A stretch of 55,980 bases of DNA from assembly GCA_017881185.1 (NCBI GenBank), contig JADGRE010000008.1:1-55980 (forward strand), read 5' to 3'. The notes below the pieces were generated by a model, which made no database searches, was not told where the DNA came from, and saw only the letters and a list, made by a program, of their open reading frames with translations. Of the stretch, positions 1-8,726 are shown in pieces (position 1 is the stretch's first letter; each line of letters opens with the position of its first letter). A program made the position numbers and the translations under genes. The stretch is from Pseudomonadota bacterium (lineage in GTDB: Bacteria > Myxococcota_A > Polyangia > Polyangiales > JAFGIB01).

Positions 1-1017
1 GCATGTAGTTGAGTTCGACTTGCATGTTTCCAGACAGCCGAGGCAGCTCGAGCAATTCGCAATGTACGGGCAATCGGTCGATTTGACGCAGTTGCCAGAC
101 TGGGTCGTCGTGCAACCCGCCGGAACACAGGTCTGCGTCGTCGGGACTGAGCATACTGTCTTCGTGGTTGGACACACTGGACTCGTGCCGTGGCTGTAGA
201 CACATTGTCCCCGTCCGTAGTTGTGCCCACCACACTGCTCGGCCAGACACGTGTTGCAATACTCGAAGACCCCATCGAGGTAGGACGCGCCGCATGCAAC
301 GCAGTCTTGGACAACCGCCAACCCGCAGCAGTCGGAGCCGGTTGGGCTGAGACAGGCAAAATCCTTTACAGATTGCCCATCGTCGCAGCTGAAGTGATCG
401 CACGCGGTGGGAACGGGAACGTATTTCCCCGTGGGGCACGTAGGTGAACACGAGGTGCAGGTCGTGGCGCAGAACGGCCCTCCGTTCTGGCAGACCGCCA
501 GCTTGTTCGCGCAATCCTGGGCTGACGTGCAGTAGGCTGCGCATTGCGTGGACACCGCGTAGTCGCACGTCGACGAGAGGCATTGAACGTCGCAATAGTA
601 GGCCTGACCGCAGGCGGGGTCGGGCGCGCACTCGCCGCATGGCGCGTTCATCGATCCGCACGAGGCGCGCTCGGACCAAATGTTGTCGCAGCTTGCGGGC
701 CAACACGTATTGGAGTTCTGAAGCAGGCCGAGCTTGTATCCATTTGCGACGCCGCAAGTCTGGCCCGGAGCGCAAGTTGCAGACGTCGAGCAACTCGCCA
801 GACCCGGTCGGGTCTTGCATGTGCTTCCACATGATGCGTCCAACCCTGGGTCGCAGAGCTCGCCAGCGACCGTCCTCGCGTCGCCGCAGTACCCGCGAAT
901 GGCTGCGTAGAGGACGCTGGGGTCGGTCTGTGCCGAAGCGCTGTTTGCGGCAGCGACGGCCAGCGTTCCGAGTACCCACAACGCGAACCAGGACTTAGGG
1001 CGCTCTACTTCAAGCAT
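1..1017 (-). CDS. Cys-rich exported protein, 3' end cut by window edge
   Basis: An open frame of 339 codons runs without a stop from 1017 to the left edge, so the C-terminus is missing. The first ~30 residues form a signal peptide (LWVLGTLAVAAANSASA-Q). The mature part is extremely rich in cysteine, in short CxxC, CC and CxxxC units spaced about 10-15 residues apart, with many T/S/G/P residues and no obvious catalytic motif, as in extracellular disulfide-knotted surface proteins. ATG at 1017 is chosen because GGGAG lies 6 nt upstream; an in-frame ATG at 1023 would sit almost on that RBS. Function is not recognised. Resemblance is to the Cys-rich secreted proteins common in myxobacteria, and I infer an extracellular or outer-membrane location. 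Confidence 0.75.
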   Translation of the reverse strand, partial: MLEVERPKSWFALWVLGTLAVAAANSASAQTDPSVLYAAIRGYCGDARTVAGELCDPGLDASCGSTCKTRPGLASCSTSATCAPGQTCGVANGYKLGLLQNSNTCWPASCDNIWSERASCGSMNAPCGECAPDPACGQAYYCDVQCLSSTCDYAVSTQCAAYCTSAQDCANKLAVCQNGGPFCATTCTSCSPTCPTGKYVPVPTACDHFSCDDGQSVKDFACLSPTGSDCCGLAVVQDCVACGASYLDGVFEYCNTCLAEQCGGHNYGRGQCVYSHGTSPVCPTTKTVCSVPTTQTCVPAGCTTTQSGNCVKSTDCPYIANCSSCLGCLETCKSNSTTC

Positions 1018-1023
1018 CTGCAT

Positions 1024-1557
1024 CTCCCGCTGCGGCGACGGCATCCACAGAGCGTGGCCCCCACAGACTGCCGGCTCGGCCATAGCCTGCTTTGCACAGG
1101 GGATCAACAGGTCCCTGCGGTGTTCAGCTGACGTGAGATCAACAATTGACAACGCTCGCTCGATGACCTCGGCGCGCACGCTTGACCGCGAACCGAGCTT
1201 CCAGTATCTGGTTGTCGAGCGAGGTTCACTCAATGAGTGAAATCGACCAAGTACAGCGTGATTGTGGCTGTTGCCGTGGCACTGGGTGGCGCCCTGCAGG
1301 TAGCCAAAGCGGCTACCGCAGCTTGGACAGGCGTGGCGCTTGTAGGCTCGGTCTCCCGATAATACTTTGGCTCGACTGGTCTGGCCGTATGGTGTTGCGA
1401 TGAGTTGCAGTGATGAATCGAGAGCGATCAAGCAATGCCCATCTTGCACGCTGTTGGCTGCAAATGGGCGGAGAGTCGCTTGACATAGGCCCCACATCGA
1501 CTACTGGTCGCCTGGGTCTGAGAACCGCAGAAGACGCCCGCACAAGGAGAAGAACAC
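1024..1557. other. Intergenic region between divergent exported-protein genes
   Basis: This 534-base stretch holds the starts of two divergent genes. It contains one doubtful small reading frame (1237-1362) and an isolated TTGACA at 1480-1485 that could be a -35 box for the gene at 1558, although no good -10 hexamer follows at 16-18 nt. I see no RNA gene or insertion sequence. Confidence 0.4.
1237..1362 (+). CDS. Possible short exported peptide or gene remnant
   Basis: A 41-codon frame starts at GTG 1237. It begins with basic and polar residues (VKSTKYS), followed by a strongly hydrophobic Ala/Val core and an AKAATA stretch that looks like a signal-peptidase I site, then AAWTGVALVGSVSR and a stop. 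Only about 15 residues would be exported. The only RBS candidate, GAGG at 1221, is 12 nt away. Because the next gene encodes a small secreted protein with a similar signal peptide, this may be the 5' remnant of a decayed paralogue rather than a working gene. Confidence is low. Confidence 0.25.
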   Translation: MKSTKYSVIVAVAVALGGALQVAKAATAAWTGVALVGSVSR

Positions 1558-1926
1558 GTGAAATATCTTGCCGCAACACTCGGCATCCTGTCGCTGTTGA
1601 CCACCAACCAAGCGTTTGCCATCACCCAGGCCACGTACAATGTCACGATCACATCAATCGAAATCGACGACGCCACGGGTACGGGCGTACCCCCGACGTA
1701 TCTGACGTTCTCGGGAGATCCCGGAGGCAAGCCGTCGGCGTGCACGCAGACGCTGGGTCGCCTCGGTAGCCCCACCAGCAGTTCCGATAGCATCAAGGCG
1801 CTCACTTCCTTGGCGACAGCCGCCCTGCTTTCTGGAAAGAGTGTCAAGATTTGGTGGCAGGGCACCTGCGTTGGTACCGGCACGTCTGCCTACCCTTATG
1901 TGTCGGTCATTGCGATCAATCAGTGA
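1558..1926 (+). CDS. Small secreted protein, 122 aa
   Basis: The GTG start is supported by AAGGAGA at 1544-1550, 7 nt upstream. Residues 1-21 are a signal peptide ending QAFA-I. The mature ~100 residues begin with beta-type sequence (ATYNVTITSIEI) and contain two cysteines, Cys62 in KPSACTQTL and Cys104 in WWQGTCVG, that probably pair. Between them lies a helix followed by SGKSVKIWWQGTC. This layout (strand, Cys, helix with SIKAL...LLSGK, strand ending GTC) recalls small periplasmic proteins annotated as hypothetical in proteobacteria that share an OB-like fold with toxin B subunits. That similarity is from memory of the pattern, so function is unknown. It stands alone, followed by a stem-loop at 1945. 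Confidence 0.7.
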   Translation: MKYLAATLGILSLLTTNQAFAITQATYNVTITSIEIDDATGTGVPPTYLTFSGDPGGKPSACTQTLGRLGSPTSSSDSIKALTSLATAALLSGKSVKIWWQGTCVGTGTSAYPYVSVIAINQ

Positions 1927-1944
1927 GCGTTTTGTGCCCGCCAC

Positions 1945-1963
1945 GCCTGGTCGCTGACCAGGC
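1945..1963 (+). terminator. Stem-loop after the small secreted protein gene
   Basis: GCCTGGTC (1945-1952) pairs perfectly with GACCAGGC (1956-1963) across a 3-nt loop, 18 nt after the stop codon at 1926. No T-tract follows, so it may be a weak terminator or an mRNA 3' stabilising hairpin. Confidence 0.45.
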
Positions 1964-2587
1964 ACGTGCCCTGGTACCTATGGGTGCGTGGGGGGTTCTG
2001 CTCAATCCGTAGCAGCTGGCATGCACTTATCGATGACGACGAGCGCATGATTGTGCTGCAGGTCGCTGTCGCCCCGAGCGCACGACCTCCCTCGTGGTGC
2101 GGGGACTTGCTGAGCTGTCACTGAGCCAGCGCCCCGAACAGGTACTGCGAGAACCGCAAACGGCGAAGCGTCGCGGCTGAAGACCACCAGATTTGCGAGT
2201 CGACGGGCCTACGATCGTCGACGGGGGGCCAGCTTCCAGACGCGTCGTGTCGAGCCTTGGAGCTAGCTGCGCGACGTCTGTGCCTGCTTCCGAACTGGCC
2301 CGCGCGTCGCGTGCTTGAACTCGCGCCGCTGCACTGGAATGGAGCGCCACGCGCGAGACCGACGACGTGCGGCACCGCTTGGCTGCTGACCCTTTACCGC
2401 GCGCTCACGTTGCTTGGCAGAACTGCGAGGCCGCTACGCGGATGTTCAGAACGCGGTTGGTTGAACGGATACACCATATGGTTCGCTCTCCCCGTGAAAT
2501 GACGGACTGGCCGGCAGGCACGCAGAGCGCCATCTGGGGCAGGCGTGGAGCGGCAGTGGAACAGCCTCCCGCCGAACGGCGCCGTCA
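1964..2587. other. Gene-poor stretch with no convincing feature
   Basis: About 620 bases separate the convergent genes ending at 1926 and 2588. Several short frames exist on both strands, but none has a signal peptide, a recognisable motif or good RBS support. I see no RNA gene, insertion-sequence end or clear terminator. It may be decayed sequence. Confidence 0.4.
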
Positions 2588-5500
2588 TCACTGACAAACC
2601 GCGTTCATCGCGCCCGCACAAGCCTTGGGACTCGTGCACGTCAGATTGCTGCTCTCCGCGTAGGTCTTGGCCCACGACGACGCCGTGATGAGCGCCGTCT
2701 TCAAAGCCGAAGCCTGGCACTGGCTCAGCAAGGTATTGCTCTGCACCGTCAGGTTGCCATTGCCGGAAACCGCGGTGTTGCCGCCCAAGGTAGCAAGCTT
2801 GCCGGTCGGGATGATCATGCCGACCATCGAGGTGAGTGCGGTGTTGTTGTAGATGTTGATGTATCCGCCGACGGTAGTCAGCTTCGACAGACCGTCGATC
2901 GAGGTCAGGCCGGGGTTGCTGTAGATCTGCAAGAACCCATTCACCGTGACCAGGTTCGCCAACCCATCGAGCGTGCCGAGCACACTGTTGGACTGAATGT
3001 TCAGGTAGTTGCCCACGCTGGTGAGCTTGGTCAAACCACCCAAGTTTGCGAGCTGGGCGTTGTTGTAGAACTGCAGGAAGCCCGTGACCGTGGTGAGCCC
3101 GGAGAACCCGCTGGTGGCGAGACCGTTGACGTTGGTCAGGGCGGCGTTGCTCGTCACGTCCATGTTGCCGTTCACGGTCTGCAGACCCGCGAGACCGTTG
3201 ATGTTGGTCAGTGACGCGTTGCTGGTGATGCTCAGGTCACCAGTGACCGTTTGCAGGTTGGTGATGCCATTGATGGAGCTGAGCCCGGTACTGGTAATCT
3301 TGACGGATCCCATGACGTTCACCACGTTCTTGAGCCACGCCAAGTCGGCGTTGTTCAGCACGGTGACGTTGCCCTGGAAAGTGCCGCTCTGGCCCGCAGT
3401 TCCACCACCGGAACCGCTCGGGCACATGCTCGCGCTGCACGCCATGCTGCAGCCGGCGTTGCAGCAACTCTGGTCGTTGTTCGAGAGGACCGAGAGCGCG
3501 GTCTTGAGCGCGCTGACCTCGCAGCTCGACAAGGTCGGGTTACCGGAGATGTTGTAGAAGCCGCCGAGCGACGTGAAGGTGCCCGACCGCAGGCCTGTGA
3601 TATTTGCCAAGAGCGGGTTCGACACCACTTGCAGGTCGGTACCCACCATCACCAAAGTGTGGATACCGCTGATGTCGGTGAGCGCGTCGTTGTCACGGAT
3701 GGTGAGCGAACCGTTGACGTGGGCGATCTTCGTGAACCCGGAGATCGTGCCCAGCGTGGGGTTGTTCATGATGCTCAGGTTGCTCACCGTGTCGGTGAGT
3801 GCGCCGAAGCCGCTGATAGACGTCAAGCCGTTGTCGTGGATGCTGATGTCGAGATTGGCGTTCTTGAACAGCGTGAAGCCACCGATGCTGGTCAGCGCCG
3901 GGTTGTTGTAGATCTGGACCGTATTGCCGACGTCGGTGAGCTTCTCGAAGCCGTTGGTGGCGTCGAGCGTAGCGAGCTTGGCGTTGTCGTGGACCTCGAG
4001 TGTCCCGGTGATCGAGCCGAGGTTCGAGAAGCCGCCGATGCTCGTCAGGTTGGCATTCGTGTAGATCTGCAGATTCCCGTTCGTAATCTGCGTAAGCCCA
4101 TCGAACCCGTTGATGGAGCTCACACCGATGTTGTCGAGACGGATCTCGCCTGCCACCGTGTTGAGCAGAGCGAGACCGCTTAGGCTGGTCATCGCCGGCT
4201 GCTGTTCGATCGCCACGTACCCACCGACCGACGTGAGCGCGTTCAGACCGTTCAGGTCCAGCATCATGGTGTTGTTGTAGATGTTGAGGTACGTGCCAAT
4301 GGTCGCGAGCGAGGTCAACCCGTTGATGTTTTGCAGCGCGGAGTTGCTGTAGAACTGGGCGAAGGTGCCCACGCTCGTCAGGGCGCTCATGCCATTGAGA
4401 TTGGTCAGCATGCTGTTGGACTGGATGTTCAAGTACGTTCCGATTGACTTGAACTTGGTCAGCGCAGTCACGTTCGTCAGAGCTGCGTTGTTGTAGAGCT
4501 GGAAGTAGCCCCCCACGGACGTGAGGTTGCTCAGCCCGGTCAGGCTCGTGATCGAACCGTTGCTCTGGATGTTGAAGTCCTTGCCGACGGTCGTCAGGCT
4601 AGCCAGGCCGTTGAGGCCTGTCAGCGAGCTGTTGTTGCTGATGCTCACGCTGCCGTCCACCACTGCCACGTTGCCCAGCCCCGTGAGGTTGGTCAGCGCG
4701 GTGCTGTTGATGGTCAGGTCGCCGGTGATGTGGGTCACCGCGACCAACGTTTGCAGGTCCGCGGGGGTCGTGATCGTGAGACTGCCGTTGTACATGCCGC
4801 TCTGGCCCGCGATCTGACTGACCATGCCTGTGCACATGGCCGCGGTACACGCGGTGCAACCACCGTTGCAGCAGCTGTCGTCTGGGCCGGTCCAACCCGG
4901 GGTCGCCAGCATCAGCGTGGTCTTGAGCTGACTAACCTGGCACACCGAGAGCATCGGGTTGTTCGAGATGGCGAAGCTGTTACCGAGCCCCTTCATGCCC
5001 GATGCGTTCAGCCCCGCAATGCTGGTGAGCGCCAGGTTGTTCTGAATCTGCAGATCTCCGCCGATAGTCTTGAGCGTCTGCATGCCGTCGAAGTTGGTCA
5101 TCTTCGGGTTGTGATGGATGGTCAGGTACGCCGCGACGTCGTGCAGCATGCCGAAGCCCGAGATCGACAAGAGGGCCGGATGACCGTGGATGTCGAAGTG
5201 TCCGCCGACGCTCGCGAGGGAGCCGAAGCCCGCCAGCGTTTGCAACGCAGCGTTGTCGTGGATCTCGAGATGCCGGACGCTCACGAGCCCCATGAAGCCA
5301 GGCATCGTGCTCATGACCGCGTTGTTGTAGATGAGCACGTCGCTGTTGCAGGCAGTTAGCGCGTTGAAGCCGTTCAACGTGCCCAAGACAGCGTTGTCGT
5401 GGATCGTCACCAGCGCGCTGGACTGCTGTAGCAAGCCGAAGCCGGTGATGCCGGTGAGTGCGGCCATGGTGTGAATGTCGACGCCGCCGGTGCTGGTGAC

Positions 5501-8473
5501 CTTCGCGAAGCCGGCCAACGAGCCCTGCTTCGCGTTGTTGTCGATGTTGATGCTCCCACCGACAGACTGCAGCGCGCCGAAGCCAGCCAGCGTCAGCAGG
5601 GCGCCGTTCGTCGAGACGGAGACGTACCCCCCCACGGTCTTGAGCGCCGCGAGACCATCAAGGCTCTGCAACGAGCCATTGTTGTAGATGTTGACGTAGC
5701 TGCCGACGTTCCGGAGCATCGCGAAGCCCTTGAGGTCGAACAGACCGCTGTTGCTGTGGACTTGCAGGAAGCTTCCAACCTCGAGCAGCGCCGGAAACGC
5801 CGTCAGGTTCAACAACATGTTGTTGCTCTGGATGTTCAGGTAGCCGAACACCTTCACCAGGCTGTTGAAGCCGTTCAGGTTCAAGAGCGCAGCGTTGTTG
5901 TAGACCTGCAGGTAAGGACCCACCGTCTGCAGATTGGTGAGCCCCGTGAGATCCGTGAGCACGGCGTTGCTCTGGATGTTGAAGTTACCGACGACGGTCT
6001 GCAGCCCCGACAAGCCGGCGAGGCTGGTCAACGAACCGTTGCTGCTGATGCTGACGTTGCCACCGACCCACTGCAGGCCGTCGAGGCCCGTCAGGTTGGT
6101 GAGCGCCGTGCTGTTGATGGTCAAGTCACCCGCGATGCACTTGACGCCCGAGCCCATGAACGCAGTGAGGCTCGCTTGGTTGGTGATGGTGATGCTGCCT
6201 GGCGTGACCGCGGTTGCGCAGGTGCCTGGCGTGATGGGTGGAGGGCCGGCGTCCGGCGTGCCGGCGTCGATGCCGCCGACGCCACCTGCGCCACCTGCAC
6301 CGGCACCACCGACGCCACCTGCGCCGGCACCACCGACGCCACCCGCGCCGCTGCTGCCGCCCGCACCGCTCGTACCGCCGGCACCGCTGCTGCCGCCAGC
6401 GCCGCTGGCGCCGCCGACCCCACCGCCGCCGCTGCCGCAGAAGTTCGCCGCGACCTCGCAGCCGTTGGTCTGGTTGCCGTCGCAGTTGCTGTGGCCGCTA
6501 TTACACAGGTCGATGCGGCAGGTGCCGCGGAAACAATACCCACTGGCAAAGGGCAACGCGCGCGCGCTCGTCGGGTTGCACTCGGCGTCGGCAGTCACAC
6601 CGTTGTCGATCTGCCCGTCGCAGTCGTCGTCGATGTTGTTGCAGGCCTCGGACGCGCCTGGATGCACGGCGGCGCCCGTCGCAGCGTTGTCGTTGCAGTC
6701 ACCGCCGACCGAGATGCGGCCCTGCACGCTCGCCGCGCACGCGAGGATCTGCGCAGCCGCGGGATCGCCATAGCCGTCTGCGTCGAGATCGACGTACCAC
6801 GGCTTCACGGCCAGGCCTTCGTCGACCAGACCGTTGCAGTTGTTGTCGACCATGTCGCAGGCCTCGGCCGCGCCGGGATGGATGGCCGCACCCGTCGTGG
6901 ACGAGTCGTCGCAGTCGCCGCCCTTGATGACGCGGCCCATGATGGCGCGACACGAGCTGATCTGTGGCACGTTCGGGTCACCGTAGCCGTCTTTGTCTTG
7001 GTCCAGGTAGTAGACCGTGCTCGCGATCCCGTCGTCGATGGCGCCGTTGCAGTTGTTGTCGATGCCGTCGCAGATCTCGGCCACGCCAGGGTGGATCTTG
7101 GGGTCGCTGTCGTCGCAGTCGCCACCGATGGTGACGTGGCCGGGCAGCACGCCGCAGAACACGGTCTGGCCCGCGGAGCTGGAGCCGAAGCCATCTCCAT
7201 CGACGTCGACGTACCACACGGACGAGGTCACGCCTTCGTCGATGGCGCCGTCACAGTCGTTGTCACGACCGTCGCAGATCTCTTCCTTGCCCTTGCCGGT
7301 GTTCGGGTCGTTGTCGTCGCAGTCTTCACCACCGCACTTGAAGTCGGCCACGCCGTCGTTGTCGTCGTCTTCGAAGTCGTTGGTGCCGATCTTGTAGTCT
7401 TTGAGGCCGTTGCAGTCGTTGTCGATCGCGTCGCAGATCTCGGTCGCCGACGGGTTGATGTGCTTGTTGGCGTCGTTGCAGTCGGTGTGGTTCAGCGACT
7501 TGGGGTGCAGCGGCAAGCACGAGAGCTCGGGCGTGGTGCTGCTGGCATCGCCGAATTGGTCACCGTCCGCGTCCTCGTACCAGGGCGCAGTGGTGGTGAC
7601 GTCGTGGGCGTCATCGATGCCGTTGCAGTTGTTGTCCTTGTTGTCGCAGATCTCCGGCGCACCCGTGTAGATCTCCGGGTCCTTGTCGTCGCAGTCGTCT
7701 TTGGTGGTCGAGTAGCCGTGCGTACCCGCGCACTTCATGACGGGCGTCGCGTGCTCGTCGCCGTGCAGATCGAAGTCCTTGTCGATGTACAGCTTGACGG
7801 CCACACCCTCGTCGGTGACCCCGTTGCAGTTGTTGTCGAAGTTGTCGCAGACCTCGGAGGCCTTCGGGTTGACAGCGGCGTTCAGGTCGGCGCAGTCGTT
7901 GCCGCAGTTCAGCTTCGCGCCTTTGGCGTCGCTCACGGCGTTGCAGCACTTGTTGTCGACGAAGCCGTCTTTGTCTGTGTCTTTGGTGCCGAAGGTCTTG
8001 GGGTCGCAGTCTTCGTCGTGGTTCTTGGCGTCGCAGACCTCGATGTTGCCGGGGAAGCGCATCGGGTCTTTGTCGTCGCAGTCGTCGCCGTAGGGCATGC
8101 CCTTCTTGTTCAGGCACTTGACGTCGAAGTGGCCGTCGCCATCGGCGTCCGGCGGCACCGCGATGCAGGCGTGGGTCTTCTCGGAGCAGGTGTCGAGGGT
8201 GCAGTCGATCTTGTCGTCGCACTGCACGGGGGTGCCGGCGACGCAGTGCTTCATCAGACAGCGTTCGACGCCGTCGCAGTACACGCCGTCGTCGCAATCG
8301 GCATCGGTCACGCACTTGATGCTGTTGGCGCCTGCATCCTGCGAGCCTGCGTCGCGCGCAGCGGCGTCGCTACGACCGCCGTCCGTGCTCGGTTTGGGTG
8401 GCGGGTTGCTGTTGCACGATGCGAGAAGAACGACCCCGACGCTGACGAGTGCAAACCGAAGCTGCGCGCGCAT
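2588..8473 (-). CDS. Giant lipoprotein: MopE-type metal-binding repeats plus L-domain solenoids
   Basis: This is a 1961-residue predicted lipoprotein: a signal peptide with lipobox LLASC puts Cys20 at the mature N-terminus. A Cys-rich segment (~50-105) precedes eight repeats (~106-625) of the form DGDGxG...DCDDxDP..hPGAxExCDxxDNNCNGxxDEG, matching the MopE-type 'putative metal-binding motif' family, whose Asp-rich loops resemble Ca2+ sites. A Gly/Ala/Ser linker (~681-735) leads to three blocks of short leucine-rich repeats (LTNLTGLxxLxxVGGxLxIxxN), at ~755-1207, ~1225-1678 and ~1690-1961. These look like receptor-L-domain solenoids, and each ends in a Cys-bearing cap (C[QE]xSxLKTxL, then a Cys cluster in the first two). 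The protein is probably outer-membrane anchored and surface exposed. Role is unknown; adhesion, cell-cell recognition or metal binding are inferences. Transcription is monocistronic. Confidence 0.9.
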   Translation of the reverse strand: MRAQLRFALVSVGVVLLASCNSNPPPKPSTDGGRSDAAARDAGSQDAGANSIKCVTDADCDDGVYCDGVERCLMKHCVAGTPVQCDDKIDCTLDTCSEKTHACIAVPPDADGDGHFDVKCLNKKGMPYGDDCDDKDPMRFPGNIEVCDAKNHDEDCDPKTFGTKDTDKDGFVDNKCCNAVSDAKGAKLNCGNDCADLNAAVNPKASEVCDNFDNNCNGVTDEGVAVKLYIDKDFDLHGDEHATPVMKCAGTHGYSTTKDDCDDKDPEIYTGAPEICDNKDNNCNGIDDAHDVTTTAPWYEDADGDQFGDASSTTPELSCLPLHPKSLNHTDCNDANKHINPSATEICDAIDNDCNGLKDYKIGTNDFEDDDNDGVADFKCGGEDCDDNDPNTGKGKEEICDGRDNDCDGAIDEGVTSSVWYVDVDGDGFGSSSAGQTVFCGVLPGHVTIGGDCDDSDPKIHPGVAEICDGIDNNCNGAIDDGIASTVYYLDQDKDGYGDPNVPQISSCRAIMGRVIKGGDCDDSSTTGAAIHPGAAEACDMVDNNCNGLVDEGLAVKPWYVDLDADGYGDPAAAQILACAASVQGRISVGGDCNDNAATGAAVHPGASEACNNIDDDCDGQIDNGVTADAECNPTSARALPFASGYCFRGTCRIDLCNSGHSNCDGNQTNGCEVAANFCGSGGGGVGGASGAGGSSGAGGTSGAGGSSGAGGVGGAGAGGVGGAGAGGAGGVGGIDAGTPDAGPPPITPGTCATAVTPGSITITNQASLTAFMGSGVKCIAGDLTINSTALTNLTGLDGLQWVGGNVSISSNGSLTSLAGLSGLQTVVGNFNIQSNAVLTDLTGLTNLQTVGPYLQVYNNAALLNLNGFNSLVKVFGYLNIQSNNMLLNLTAFPALLEVGSFLQVHSNSGLFDLKGFAMLRNVGSYVNIYNNGSLQSLDGLAALKTVGGYVSVSTNGALLTLAGFGALQSVGGSINIDNNAKQGSLAGFAKVTSTGGVDIHTMAALTGITGFGLLQQSSALVTIHDNAVLGTLNGFNALTACNSDVLIYNNAVMSTMPGFMGLVSVRHLEIHDNAALQTLAGFGSLASVGGHFDIHGHPALLSISGFGMLHDVAAYLTIHHNPKMTNFDGMQTLKTIGGDLQIQNNLALTSIAGLNASGMKGLGNSFAISNNPMLSVCQVSQLKTTLMLATPGWTGPDDSCCNGGCTACTAAMCTGMVSQIAGQSGMYNGSLTITTPADLQTLVAVTHITGDLTINSTALTNLTGLGNVAVVDGSVSISNNSSLTGLNGLASLTTVGKDFNIQSNGSITSLTGLSNLTSVGGYFQLYNNAALTNVTALTKFKSIGTYLNIQSNSMLTNLNGMSALTSVGTFAQFYSNSALQNINGLTSLATIGTYLNIYNNTMMLDLNGLNALTSVGGYVAIEQQPAMTSLSGLALLNTVAGEIRLDNIGVSSINGFDGLTQITNGNLQIYTNANLTSIGGFSNLGSITGTLEVHDNAKLATLDATNGFEKLTDVGNTVQIYNNPALTSIGGFTLFKNANLDISIHDNGLTSISGFGALTDTVSNLSIMNNPTLGTISGFTKIAHVNGSLTIRDNDALTDISGIHTLVMVGTDLQVVSNPLLANITGLRSGTFTSLGGFYNISGNPTLSSCEVSALKTALSVLSNNDQSCCNAGCSMACSASMCPSGSGGGTAGQSGTFQGNVTVLNNADLAWLKNVVNVMGSVKITSTGLSSINGITNLQTVTGDLSITSNASLTNINGLAGLQTVNGNMDVTSNAALTNVNGLATSGFSGLTTVTGFLQFYNNAQLANLGGLTKLTSVGNYLNIQSNSVLGTLDGLANLVTVNGFLQIYSNPGLTSIDGLSKLTTVGGYINIYNNTALTSMVGMIIPTGKLATLGGNTAVSGNGNLTVQSNTLLSQCQASALKTALITASSWAKTYAESSNLTCTSPKACAGAMNAVCQ

Positions 8474-8659
8474 GAGACCCCGCTATAAGTGACTGGCTGG
8501 AGACCGACGGTAGACGGTAGAGCGATTGGATTGGGCCCTCCCCGGTGAGCCCAAAACTCGCGCACAATACGCCTGACCAGGCGCGTTAGCCAGATGTGAC
8601 TAGGTGAGGAAATGCAGCTGGCCGTCAGCCAACGTGCGCGCTGGTGTGCACCGGCGAAC

Positions 8660-8698
8660 GCCAAAGAAAGCGCCCCGCAGGCCGTTGGCCCCGGGGCG
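8660..8698 (-). terminator. Intrinsic terminator of the dcw operon after ftsZ
   Basis: On the minus strand CGCCCC (8698-8693) pairs with GGGGCG (8676-8671), with a GGCC/GGCC inner stem. It is followed directly by the pyrimidine-rich CTTTCTTT (8670-8663). It lies 28 nt past the ftsZ stop codon. Confidence 0.75.
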
Positions 8699-8726
8699 TG
8701 TTTCCGATTGTGCAGGTGGCGCGGGG

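Noticed and set aside
1964..2587. Short frames on both strands in the gene-poor stretch
   Set aside because: None has a signal peptide, motif, RBS or codon bias to support it.
5471..8488. A 1005-codon open frame on the plus strand opposite the MopE/L-domain lipoprotein gene
   Set aside because: It is a repeat-rich antisense shadow (VAVVVDVVADL-like runs) caused by high GC and DCDD codons on the real strand. It has no RBS or signal and no known motif.
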